From positions 1,612,001-1,676,000 of the forward strand of contig NC_020520.1 in the NCBI RefSeq assembly GCF_000348785.1: 64,000 bases of DNA, read 5' to 3'. The translations under genes and the position numbers were made by a program. This stretch comes from Ilumatobacter coccineus YM16-304 (GTDB taxonomy: Bacteria > Actinomycetota > Acidimicrobiia > Acidimicrobiales > Ilumatobacteraceae). The notes beneath the pieces were generated by a model, which saw only the letters and a list, made by a program, of their open reading frames with translations, did no database searches and was not told the DNA's origin. Each line of letters begins with the position of its first letter. Within the stretch, counting starts at the first letter, position 1. Shown piece after piece: positions 17,700 to 24,713 of this stretch.

Positions 17700-18493
17700 G
17701 CGCGACGAGCAAGGAGATGACCGACATGGACATCCAGGAGCACGAGACGAAGCCACCGCGTCGGGACGAGGATCGTGGGTCGGCGGTGGCCGACCTCGAC
17801 CTGACCGAGTCCGACAAGATCGGCGGCATTGAGCTGGCCGAACTCGACGCGATCGGCGATCGCATCCCTGACGCGCTCGCGGAGTCGGTGCGATACGTCG
17901 TGTCGCGAGCGCGTCTCGACGAGCACAGCGTGGTGCCGGCGCGAATCGGTGTTGTCTCGTCCGTCTCGGGTGATGGAACCACCACCGTGGCGTTGGCACT
18001 GACGGCGATGCTCGACGAGCAGGCCCCTGGCCAGACGTGCTGGGTCGATCTCAACTGGTGGTCAAGGAGCGATGCGGCCTCGGTTCTCGACGAAGCGGGG
18101 CCTGGCCTCTACGAAGTCCTACGCGGCGAGGCGGAACTCGACGCGGTGATTCGAACGAGTGGCGGTATCGCCACGCTCCGACGCGGTGGCGTTCCAGACG
18201 ACGAGCGTCACCGCGTTGCTCGCTCCGGGGCCATGGACCGTCTGATCGACGAGTTGGCCGGCCGGTATCAGCACTTGGTGCTCGACATCCCGCCACTGCT
18301 CGGAGGTAGTGATTCGCTCGAGATGCTGCGTCACGCCGACGCCCACCTGCTGGTGGTTCGCCACGGCGTCACCACAGTTTCCCAAGTGCGAACTGCCGTG
18401 GACCAGATCGCCGGTGTCGAGTCAATGGGCGTCATTCTCAATCAGGTCAAGACCCGGACGCCGCGCCCCTTCCGTCGATGGCTCTCTCGCTGA
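17696..18493 (+). CDS. CpsD/BY-kinase-like P-loop protein with a degenerate Walker A
   Basis: 265 residues. From residue 70 it aligns with the cytoplasmic ATPase partner of Wzz (CpsD/CapB). The Walker A, normally SxxxGEGKS/T, reads VSSVSGDGTTTVALAL here: the invariant Lys is Thr. Walker A' reads CWVDLNWWSRSD instead of hydrophobic-D-x-D, and Walker B (LVLDIPPLLGGSD) is preserved. The C-terminal tyrosine cluster that BY-kinases autophosphorylate is missing; the tail is RPFRRWLSR. So it is probably a non-catalytic regulator of chain length. The first 45 residues are charged and look disordered. It overlaps the flippase stop (ATGA). Confidence 0.8.
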   Translation: MSATSKEMTDMDIQEHETKPPRRDEDRGSAVADLDLTESDKIGGIELAELDAIGDRIPDALAESVRYVVSRARLDEHSVVPARIGVVSSVSGDGTTTVALALTAMLDEQAPGQTCWVDLNWWSRSDAASVLDEAGPGLYEVLRGEAELDAVIRTSGGIATLRRGGVPDDERHRVARSGAMDRLIDELAGRYQHLVLDIPPLLGGSDSLEMLRHADAHLLVVRHGVTTVSQVRTAVDQIAGVESMGVILNQVKTRTPRPFRRWLSR

Positions 18494-18557
18494 CGAGTCG
18501 AAGTCTCGCGGCCGCTGCGGCCAGCTGGTCGCGCTCCGAGACGCGGCGGGATCGCGC

Positions 18558-18701
18558 ATGAAGGTCTTCATCGGGTTTCTTCTCGCCGTGATGATCGTGT
18601 CGGGCGTGCGGCCATCGCTCCTCGTCGATCGACCCCGCCGTCTGATCGTGCTGTGCGTGATCGTCGGCGCCAGCTTCCTCAGCATGCGAGTGGTGCAGTG
18701 A
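18558..18701 (+). CDS. 47-residue small membrane protein in the export operon
   Basis: The peptide MKVFIGFLLAVMIVSGVRPS, then a basic turn (DRPRR) and a second hydrophobic segment (LIVLCVIVGASFLSMRVV), predicts a two-helix hairpin with a positively charged loop. Its TGA overlaps the GTG start of the polymerase (GTGA at 18698-18701), which argues strongly that the small gene is translated. I recognise no family. It may be a partner of the Wzy/ligase or Wzz proteins; that is positional inference. Confidence 0.6.
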   Translation: MKVFIGFLLAVMIVSGVRPSLLVDRPRRLIVLCVIVGASFLSMRVVQ

Positions 18702-20257
18702 TCGCCACGTCGGTGCGACGACGCGCATCCGACGTCGTCGGGCGGGTTCTGAGCAGTCAACAGCTCTCGTTTCTGATCGCGTACGGTGCGCTGCTGTTCG
18801 TCGGATTGTTCGTGGCCGGTATCTCCTGGAAGCGCTCGTACCAGCCGTATCTCGGCATCTCGTTGGCACTGCTGCTTTGCATCTGGGTGGCCTGGTTCGT
18901 GCGACCGCGCCTCGGTTTGGCGTTGACGGTGTTCTGTGCGCTGATCGGCGACGCGGTCACCGTGTCGTGGTTTCCTTTCAACAAGAACATGTCGAGCCCG
19001 GAGTCACTGCTCTTCATCGCGGACGGGCTGACGATCAGTCCGCTCGAGATGACCTTGGGCGTCGCTGTCGTCGCGGTCGGCTTGCACGGGCTCGCCGAGC
19101 GAGGCCGACCGTTCGAATCGAGTCCGTTGATCCGTCCGCTCGCCGTGTTCGTCGCAGCGGTGGTGTTTGGCTTCCTGAACGGCATCGCCCGCGGAGGCGA
19201 CCTGCGCGCCGCGGTGTTCGAGGTTCGACCTCTGCTCTACTTCCCGGTGGTCTATCTCCTCGCTGCGAACGTGTGTCGAGATGCTCGTGATTTCCGACGG
19301 GTGTTCTATTTGGCGCTCGCCGCCATCACGATCCAGTCGTTGTTGTCGATCGAGTACCTGCTTCGCCAGCCCGCCTTCGTGCGTGAGAACCTCGAAACGC
19401 TCACCGAGCACGGATCGAGCATCGGGATGAACCTCATCGCGATTGTCCTGCTGACGAGCCTGACGATCCGGAGTTGCTCCACGCGGCTGCGTTGGCTGCT
19501 GTTCCTCGCAGCGATACCGGTCACCGTCATCTACCTGCTCTCACAGCGCAGGGCGGCGTTCATCGGATTCGCGGTGGCGTTGATTCTGCTCTGCGTCGTT
19601 CTGTTCTGGCGTCAGCGGAACACGTTCTGGAAGGTGGTTCCGGCGCTTGCTGTCGTCGCGCTCGGTTATGTCGGGGCGTTCTGGAACTCCGACACCACGA
19701 TCGGGTTCCCGGCTCAGGCGGTGAAGACCGTGATCGCTCCCGATCAACTCAGTGAGAAGGACCAGAGTTCCGACATCTATCGCGTCATCGAAAACATCGA
19801 CCTCCACGCAACCATCAGATCCTCACCGATCACGGGCCTCGGTTTCGGTCAGAAGTTTCTCCGACCGATCCCGCTGCCCGACATCAGTGCGTTCGAGTTC
19901 AACGAGTACATCCCGCACAACTCATTTCTCTGGATCTGGATCAAGACCGGGTTCGCCGGTTTCGTCACGCTGCTGTACGTGATGGCCCGTTCGATCTCAC
20001 TCGGGATGTCGCGGGTGCGTCGTCAGCGGCGCGGTGACGACCTCGCCATCACGGTCGGAGCCTTGGCATTCGTGGTGATGTACAGCATCTTCGTGTACGT
20101 CGACATCGCGTGGGAGCCTCGCAATGCTGTGCTGTTCGGGACGGCGCTTGCGCTCTGCACCAGTCAGCTCAAGCGATCCGAGGTCGAGAACCCGGCCTCG
20201 GAGATCGGCACCCCGGTCGCGGAGGCAGACCGCGAGATGTCGTCTCAGAGCCGATGA
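18698..20257 (+). CDS. Wzy-like polysaccharide polymerase / O-antigen ligase family protein
   Basis: 519 residues with about 12 hydrophobic segments. A large extracellular loop between helices 9 and 10 (roughly residues 330-410, rich in charged residues) ends in IPHNSFLWIWIKTGFAGFV; the His-Asn-Ser 'HNSFL' motif is a hallmark of the Wzy_C/O-antigen ligase family. SQRRAAFIGFAVALILL also matches the conserved Arg-rich helix start. It joins repeat units or ligates chains outside the membrane. GTG 18698 was chosen because it overlaps the stop of the small membrane protein; its own stop overlaps the next start (ATGA). Confidence 0.85.
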   Translation: MIATSVRRRASDVVGRVLSSQQLSFLIAYGALLFVGLFVAGISWKRSYQPYLGISLALLLCIWVAWFVRPRLGLALTVFCALIGDAVTVSWFPFNKNMSSPESLLFIADGLTISPLEMTLGVAVVAVGLHGLAERGRPFESSPLIRPLAVFVAAVVFGFLNGIARGGDLRAAVFEVRPLLYFPVVYLLAANVCRDARDFRRVFYLALAAITIQSLLSIEYLLRQPAFVRENLETLTEHGSSIGMNLIAIVLLTSLTIRSCSTRLRWLLFLAAIPVTVIYLLSQRRAAFIGFAVALILLCVVLFWRQRNTFWKVVPALAVVALGYVGAFWNSDTTIGFPAQAVKTVIAPDQLSEKDQSSDIYRVIENIDLHATIRSSPITGLGFGQKFLRPIPLPDISAFEFNEYIPHNSFLWIWIKTGFAGFVTLLYVMARSISLGMSRVRRQRRGDDLAITVGALAFVVMYSIFVYVDIAWEPRNAVLFGTALALCTSQLKRSEVENPASEIGTPVAEADREMSSQSR

Positions 20258-20790
20258 CGCGCATTATCACCGTGCTGCGAGAGGAGTTCGCTCCAGCGAG
20301 TGTTGTCCACCGGCGGATGTTCGCCGTGTGGCTGGCGAACAGGCTTCCCAATGCGATGTTCGTTCGGGTCCGAACGGCATTGTTCCGGGTCGCAGGCATC
20401 GAGATCGGACACGGTTCGGCAATCCTCGGCCGGGTCCGTGTGTGGGGAGCCGAATCGTTGTCGATCGGTCGGAACACCACGCTGAGTCCACCGGTCGCGA
20501 TCTGCCTCGATGCAGCCGTCGAGATCGGCGACGGCGTCCTCATTGGGCACGACACGATTCTTGCCACCGGGCGCCATGAAATCGGTCCGGCCGACGCTCG
20601 GGGTGGGCCGCTTGCACCCGAGCCGATCACCATCGGCAACGGCGTCTGGATCGGGGCATCGGTGCTCATCTTGCCAGGTGTCACGATCGGAGATGGGGCC
20701 GTCGTCGCTGGAGGCGCGGTCGTGACCGCCGATGTCGCTGCCAACACGATCGTCGGCGGTGTGCCGGCGTCAGTGTTGCGTTCGCTGTGA
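20254..20790 (+). CDS. Hexapeptide-repeat acetyltransferase (Maa/WbbJ type)
   Basis: 178 residues. A short helical head (residues 1-45, ITVLREEFAPASVVHRRMFA) is followed by a left-handed beta-helix: IGHGSAILGRVRVWGAESLS, GVLIGHDTILATGRHE with the probable catalytic His, GNGVWIGASVLILPGVTIGD and GGVPASVLRSL. It probably O-acetylates the polysaccharide or its precursor. The head ('L.EEFA') resembles that of the other acetyltransferase at 24049-24633, so the two look like paralogues. Its stop (TGA) directly abuts the stop of the convergent glycosyltransferase, forming TGATCA. Confidence 0.8.
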   Translation: MTRIITVLREEFAPASVVHRRMFAVWLANRLPNAMFVRVRTALFRVAGIEIGHGSAILGRVRVWGAESLSIGRNTTLSPPVAICLDAAVEIGDGVLIGHDTILATGRHEIGPADARGGPLAPEPITIGNGVWIGASVLILPGVTIGDGAVVAGGAVVTADVAANTIVGGVPASVLRSL

Positions 20791-21864
20791 TCAGCCGACC
20801 GAGGTGATGATCTCGGCGAGACGCTGCGCGTACACGTCGATGTCCGCCACGATGGTCGTGTAGCGGCGCGCGGCGGAACCAAGACGGTCGGCTTCATCTG
20901 GGTCCTCGAGGAGGCGCACGATCGCCGCTCTCAGGGCGGCCACGTCGCCCGGAGGTACGTAGACACCCGTGTCGCCGTCGACGATCACGTCGGTCTGGCC
21001 GATCGTCCGGGTGCAGATGACCGCTCGCTCCATCGCCATCGCCTCGAGAATCGTGGTGACCCCGGCCTGAAACTCGACGTCGAGGAGCGGCATGACCACG
21101 AAGGCCGCCTCGGCGTAGAGTCGTCGCAACTCGACGAAGTCGAGGCGGCAGACGGTGACATTGGCGGGAATCGCACGCTCGTCAACCGTCGACCGTCGAC
21201 GCGACCACGGGCTGGCGGCAGCGAGAACGACGTCGACATCGAGGCCGTCGACCGCGGCGAGCAGTGTTTCGTAGTCGCGTTGCTCGAGGCCCGCCGAGCA
21301 GATCATTCTTCTCCGAGCCACTTCGATCTCGGTGGATGCGAAGAATCGAGAGTCGACCATGAAGGAGGTCAGATGGATTCGGCGTTCTTCGACACCCAGT
21401 TCGCGTAGTGCATTGACCTGGCGTGACGCGTACACGAAGTAGTTGTCGATCAGCGGGCGCAGCTTCAGGGTGCGAAACAGCAAGGTCTTCTTCGGCACCG
21501 ACATGATGTGGACGATCATGTGATGGCGCGGCCGTTTCCTCCGGAACCGGCTCAGGGCGGCGTACGGCAGCCCGACCTGCTCACCGTCGGTGAAGACATC
21601 GGTGACATGACGACCACGCCGGTGAAGAGCAACAGCGAGTGCCACGTTCTTTCCGAAAATGCGAGACAGCACGCGGCCGGTGCGCCCGAGGCTGCTGATC
21701 GCCGTGTCGTAGTCGAGCAGCTCGCCGGAGAGGTGCTCGGCCAACACCCGATAGTCGGCGCGCGGGCGCGTTCCACCAGCGATGTCGTCGTCGAGGGTCG
21801 CGGGAATCGATCCGGAGACGGCGATGACGGCGGAACGCTGTGCCGCAGCGGATGAATCGGTCAT
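20791..21864 (-). CDS. GT4 family glycosyltransferase (GT-B fold)
   Basis: 357 residues. The C-terminal Rossmann lobe has the family's donor-binding pattern: DVEFQAGVTTILEAMAMERA with the two Glu eight residues apart, then VDGDTGVYVPPGDVAALRAA. The N-terminal lobe includes HHMIVHIMSVPKKTL and RRIHLTSFMVDSRFF. It is a retaining transferase acting on a nucleotide-sugar and probably a lipid-linked acceptor. It is last in the FkbH-ACP operon; its ATG overlaps the ACP gene end by 4 bp, so it may use a modified sugar or the ACP-bound group's product. Confidence 0.85.
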   Translation of the reverse strand: MTDSSAAAQRSAVIAVSGSIPATLDDDIAGGTRPRADYRVLAEHLSGELLDYDTAISSLGRTGRVLSRIFGKNVALAVALHRRGRHVTDVFTDGEQVGLPYAALSRFRRKRPRHHMIVHIMSVPKKTLLFRTLKLRPLIDNYFVYASRQVNALRELGVEERRIHLTSFMVDSRFFASTEIEVARRRMICSAGLEQRDYETLLAAVDGLDVDVVLAAASPWSRRRSTVDERAIPANVTVCRLDFVELRRLYAEAAFVVMPLLDVEFQAGVTTILEAMAMERAVICTRTIGQTDVIVDGDTGVYVPPGDVAALRAAIVRLLEDPDEADRLGSAARRYTTIVADIDVYAQRLAEIITSVG

Positions 21865-22112
21865 GGCGCTCGACCGGCGAGCGCGAGATCGACGTGCGCC
21901 GCGAGCGCGCCGATCTCGAGAATCTCTCCGACCACTTCCGGGTCGAGTTCGAGTTCGAACTCGTCCTCGATCGCGACCATGAGGTTCAGCTGCGCCAACG
22001 AGTCCCAGCTCGGGACGTCGGCCGGAGTGGTTGCAGCCGAGATGTCGTCTCTGGTGGTGTCGAACAGGGCCGACGCGAGATCGATGATCCTCTCGACGGT
22101 GGGTGTGTTCAT
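21861..22112 (-). CDS. Acyl carrier protein
   Basis: 83 residues, the normal size of a stand-alone carrier protein. The helical bundle is plain: MNTPTVERIIDLASALFD, then PSWDSLAQLNLMVAIEDEFE. The Ser of the W-D-S-L motif (residue about 41) is the expected attachment point of phosphopantetheine. It sits between an FkbH-like protein and a glycosyltransferase with 4-bp overlaps on both sides, so it almost surely receives the group loaded by FkbH, by analogy with glyceryl-ACP formation. Confidence 0.9.
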   Translation of the reverse strand: MNTPTVERIIDLASALFDTTRDDISAATTPADVPSWDSLAQLNLMVAIEDEFELELDPEVVGEILEIGALAAHVDLALAGRAP

Positions 22113-24013
22113 TCGGCTTCCTCCAGATTGGTGACCGAGAGCCAACTCGGGGTGGTGACAACACTGCCACGGTCGAGCCGCCAGTGCTCGCCCGATGGCT
22201 CGGCGCCGGGGTTCGTCGTAGCGGCAAAACCGCTCTGCTCGAACAACTGGGCTGCCGGCGCGTTCTTGGCGGTCGGGATGAACACGCCTTCGAGGTGCTC
22301 GGCGCCCACTGCCCAAGCTCTCGTGGCGGTTCGGGCGACCATCGCGTGTTCGATGCCTCTGCCGATGACACGACAGCTCAGCAGGAGCGTGTCGATGTGA
22401 GCGACGGCGCCCAGGTGACGGACGATCGACACACCGACGATGCCGTGGTCACCGAAACGGTCGGCGGCCCGAACGACGGTGATGTCGACGTCGGGGTCGG
22501 CGGCCAGCCGATCCATCTCGGGCACCGAGTACCGACGAGTCGTGACGTTGAACTGGTTCGTCTTCTGTGTGAGTTGTGCGACCCGCTCGACGTCGTTGTT
22601 GCCGCAAGCAGCCAGCGTGATGCGCATGTCGAGCGACGCCAGATAGTCGTCGAACGAGATCGCGTCGTGGCGTGCTGCTCGCCGTTCGCGTTGCTGCTCG
22701 TACATCTCGGCCCGTCGACGGTCGTCGTCGGTCAGCGAAATGCGTTCGAGCCGGGGATGCCCGATCAACGGGTTTGAGGTAGCGCTCGGTGGAGCGCTCA
22801 ACTCGACGACGGTGACCTCTGGGAGCCGGCGACGAACCTCATCGCACTCGGCGGGATTGTCGTCGACGAAGAGCAGCGAATCGACACCGATGTCGAGTTC
22901 ATCGGCGATCGAGACGAGGTTGTCGGCCTTGCTGTTCCAGTTCGATCGAATGGTCGAGAAGTCGTCGGTTCGCAGCACCATCCACGGATGTCGTTCGAGG
23001 ACATCGAGAGCATCGGACTCGTTGTTCTTCGAACACACTGCGAGCAAGATTCCGCGTGAACGGATGTCGCGGAGTGTCCGCTGGAATTCTCGGTACCCGA
23101 GACCGCGAAGCGAGTCCTCGCCGAGGTCGATTCCGTCGGTTCCGACTTCTCCGATGACGCCGCCCCAGAGCGTGTTGTCGAGGTCGACGACCACGGCCTT
23201 GGCGACCGCACCCGTTGCGGGAAACAGATGCCGCAGCCACTCGTCGACGAGGTGGATCATCGCGGCTGGCCGGATCGGCATCTTCATCGCTCGCCACTTC
23301 GACGCGTCGAACCAGGCGTGGCTTCCGACTCGGCTGATGATCGAACCGATGTCGAGAACGGAGACGCCGCTGAGCTCGGACGCGATCTCGTCGAGTTCGT
23401 CGTTGATGCGCCGGATCGCACGCGCTTGGCCGGAGGCGGAGCGACGGTCGGCGATGCCTGCCGCGGCGTGGATCGGCACTTCGAGCGAGTGGACGATCAG
23501 ATGTGCGCTCGAGGCGTCGCGGAACGTTCTGAGCATGGATCGAAACTCGTTGGTGACACGTTCGACCGCGGCGTCGACGGCGTCGGCATGGAGCAACGCG
23601 AAGTCGTTCCACAGGTCGGGGGCCACGTCCCTCGTCTGCGTCGCGACGATGACGGCATCGAACGATTGCCCGGCGAGCACCGATTGCTCGGGGGCGTACA
23701 GGTCCTGCGCGTAGGTGTTGAATCCGCCGACGTCGACTTCCATCCCGACGCCGTGGAGCGCAGCGGCGGCGCGTAGGAGTGGCAGCAGGGGCTCGACCGT
23801 GAACGAACGCACGATGCCGACCTTGATCATGTGTGGGCGGTCGGCGTCGACGAGTACGTGCTGGCGCTGCTCGATGAATCCGGCAGAGGCTGCGCCAGGC
23901 TTGAGCGTCCAGATCTGTTCGAGTTCTCGTCGAGCGCCAGCGATGTCGCCGTCGGCGATCAACACATCGACCCGGCTGCGGCGCGCAGCGAGTTCGTCGT
24001 CCGCCTGACCCAC
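22109..24013 (-). CDS. FkbH-like HAD-superfamily (HAD-IIIC) glyceryl-ACP type enzyme
   Basis: 634 residues. An N-terminal SGNH-like domain (residues 40-250) is followed by the HAD core: AVVVDLDNTLWGGVIGEVG (about residue 275, the DxDxT nucleophile motif), LAVCSKNNESDAL and LLFVDDNPAECDEVR. The C-terminus (from about residue 440) is GNAT-like (FNVTTRRYSVPEMD, FGDHGIVGVSIV). In FkbH pathways the enzyme takes 1,3-bisphosphoglycerate, dephosphorylates it and loads a glyceryl group on an ACP. GTG 24013 lies 6 nt after TACGAT (24020-24025), a leaderless start; the frame upstream has no family similarity. ATGA overlap with the ACP. Confidence 0.88.
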   Translation of the reverse strand: MGQADDELAARRSRVDVLIADGDIAGARRELEQIWTLKPGAASAGFIEQRQHVLVDADRPHMIKVGIVRSFTVEPLLPLLRAAAALHGVGMEVDVGGFNTYAQDLYAPEQSVLAGQSFDAVIVATQTRDVAPDLWNDFALLHADAVDAAVERVTNEFRSMLRTFRDASSAHLIVHSLEVPIHAAAGIADRRSASGQARAIRRINDELDEIASELSGVSVLDIGSIISRVGSHAWFDASKWRAMKMPIRPAAMIHLVDEWLRHLFPATGAVAKAVVVDLDNTLWGGVIGEVGTDGIDLGEDSLRGLGYREFQRTLRDIRSRGILLAVCSKNNESDALDVLERHPWMVLRTDDFSTIRSNWNSKADNLVSIADELDIGVDSLLFVDDNPAECDEVRRRLPEVTVVELSAPPSATSNPLIGHPRLERISLTDDDRRRAEMYEQQRERRAARHDAISFDDYLASLDMRITLAACGNNDVERVAQLTQKTNQFNVTTRRYSVPEMDRLAADPDVDITVVRAADRFGDHGIVGVSIVRHLGAVAHIDTLLLSCRVIGRGIEHAMVARTATRAWAVGAEHLEGVFIPTAKNAPAAQLFEQSGFAATTNPGAEPSGEHWRLDRGSVVTTPSWLSVTNLEEAE

Positions 24014-24048
24014 GTCGCCATCGTACCGAGCGTGAGCGCCGGGGATTC

Positions 24049-24633
24049 TCACCCAGGGAGACGTTTGACGACAATGCTCGCCGGAGCGCCGGCGACCACG
24101 GAGTTGTCCGGAACGTCCGTGGTCACGACCGAACCGGCCGACACGATGGCGCCACGGCCGACGGTGACGCCTGGAAAGATGGTCGATCGCGCACCGATCC
24201 AAGCGCCCGCTCCGATACTGACTGGAGCGGTGAACAGCGCCCCGGCCCGCGAGCCCCGCGATCCGACGCGGTGCGTCGAGGTCATGATCAGCACCTCATG
24301 ACCCAGCGAACAGTGATCGCCGATGATGATGTGGTCGTTCAGTTCGAAGTGGCAACCGACGTTGATCCAGCCGTGTTCGCCGATGGTCAGGCGCGTTCGA
24401 ATCGGGCCCGACCCCGACCACTGGGGGACCTCCGAGAACATCGTCGAACGCGGGATCTTCCAACCGGTCATCCTGAGCGCCTGCGTGCGTAGGCGGAAGC
24501 CTGTTCCGCGAGGGATCAGCAACGAGAGTCGTCGCATCAGCCGAACGCGGGTATGAAGCGAACCGAACTCCTCGGTGAGGACGGATCGCAGGCGCGACGC
24601 ATCTGGGTCGGGAGACTGTTCACCGTTCGACAC
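24049..24633 (-). CDS. Hexapeptide-repeat acetyltransferase (Maa/WbbJ type)
   Basis: 194 residues. A basic helical head (LTEEFGSLHTRVRLMRRLSL) precedes a beta-helix with GEHGWINVGCHFELNDHIII, LGHEVLIMTSTHRVG (catalytic His), GAGAWIGARSTIFPGVTVGR and VVAGAPASIVVKRLPG. The fold and length match sugar O-acetyltransferases. GTG 24633 lies 6 nt after TAGTTT (24640-24645), so the gene is predicted to be leaderless. It heads the minus-strand module and is followed after 35 bp by FkbH with its own -10 box. Confidence 0.82.
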   Translation of the reverse strand: MSNGEQSPDPDASRLRSVLTEEFGSLHTRVRLMRRLSLLIPRGTGFRLRTQALRMTGWKIPRSTMFSEVPQWSGSGPIRTRLTIGEHGWINVGCHFELNDHIIIGDHCSLGHEVLIMTSTHRVGSRGSRAGALFTAPVSIGAGAWIGARSTIFPGVTVGRGAIVSAGSVVTTDVPDNSVVAGAPASIVVKRLPG

Positions 24634-24713
24634 CTCGACAAACTACCCGTGGCGCGAGGCCGGCCGCCTCGCTGACACCGACATCTGCGGGCTGGCGGGT
24701 ACGCTTGCCTGCG
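24634..24713. promoter_or_regulatory. Divergent leaderless promoters
   Basis: 80 bp between two operons. TAGTTT (minus, 24640-24645) drives the acetyltransferase; TACGCT (plus, 24700-24705) lies 8 nt before GTG 24714 of the fused glycosyltransferase. Neither start has a Shine-Dalgarno sequence. Confidence 0.45.
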
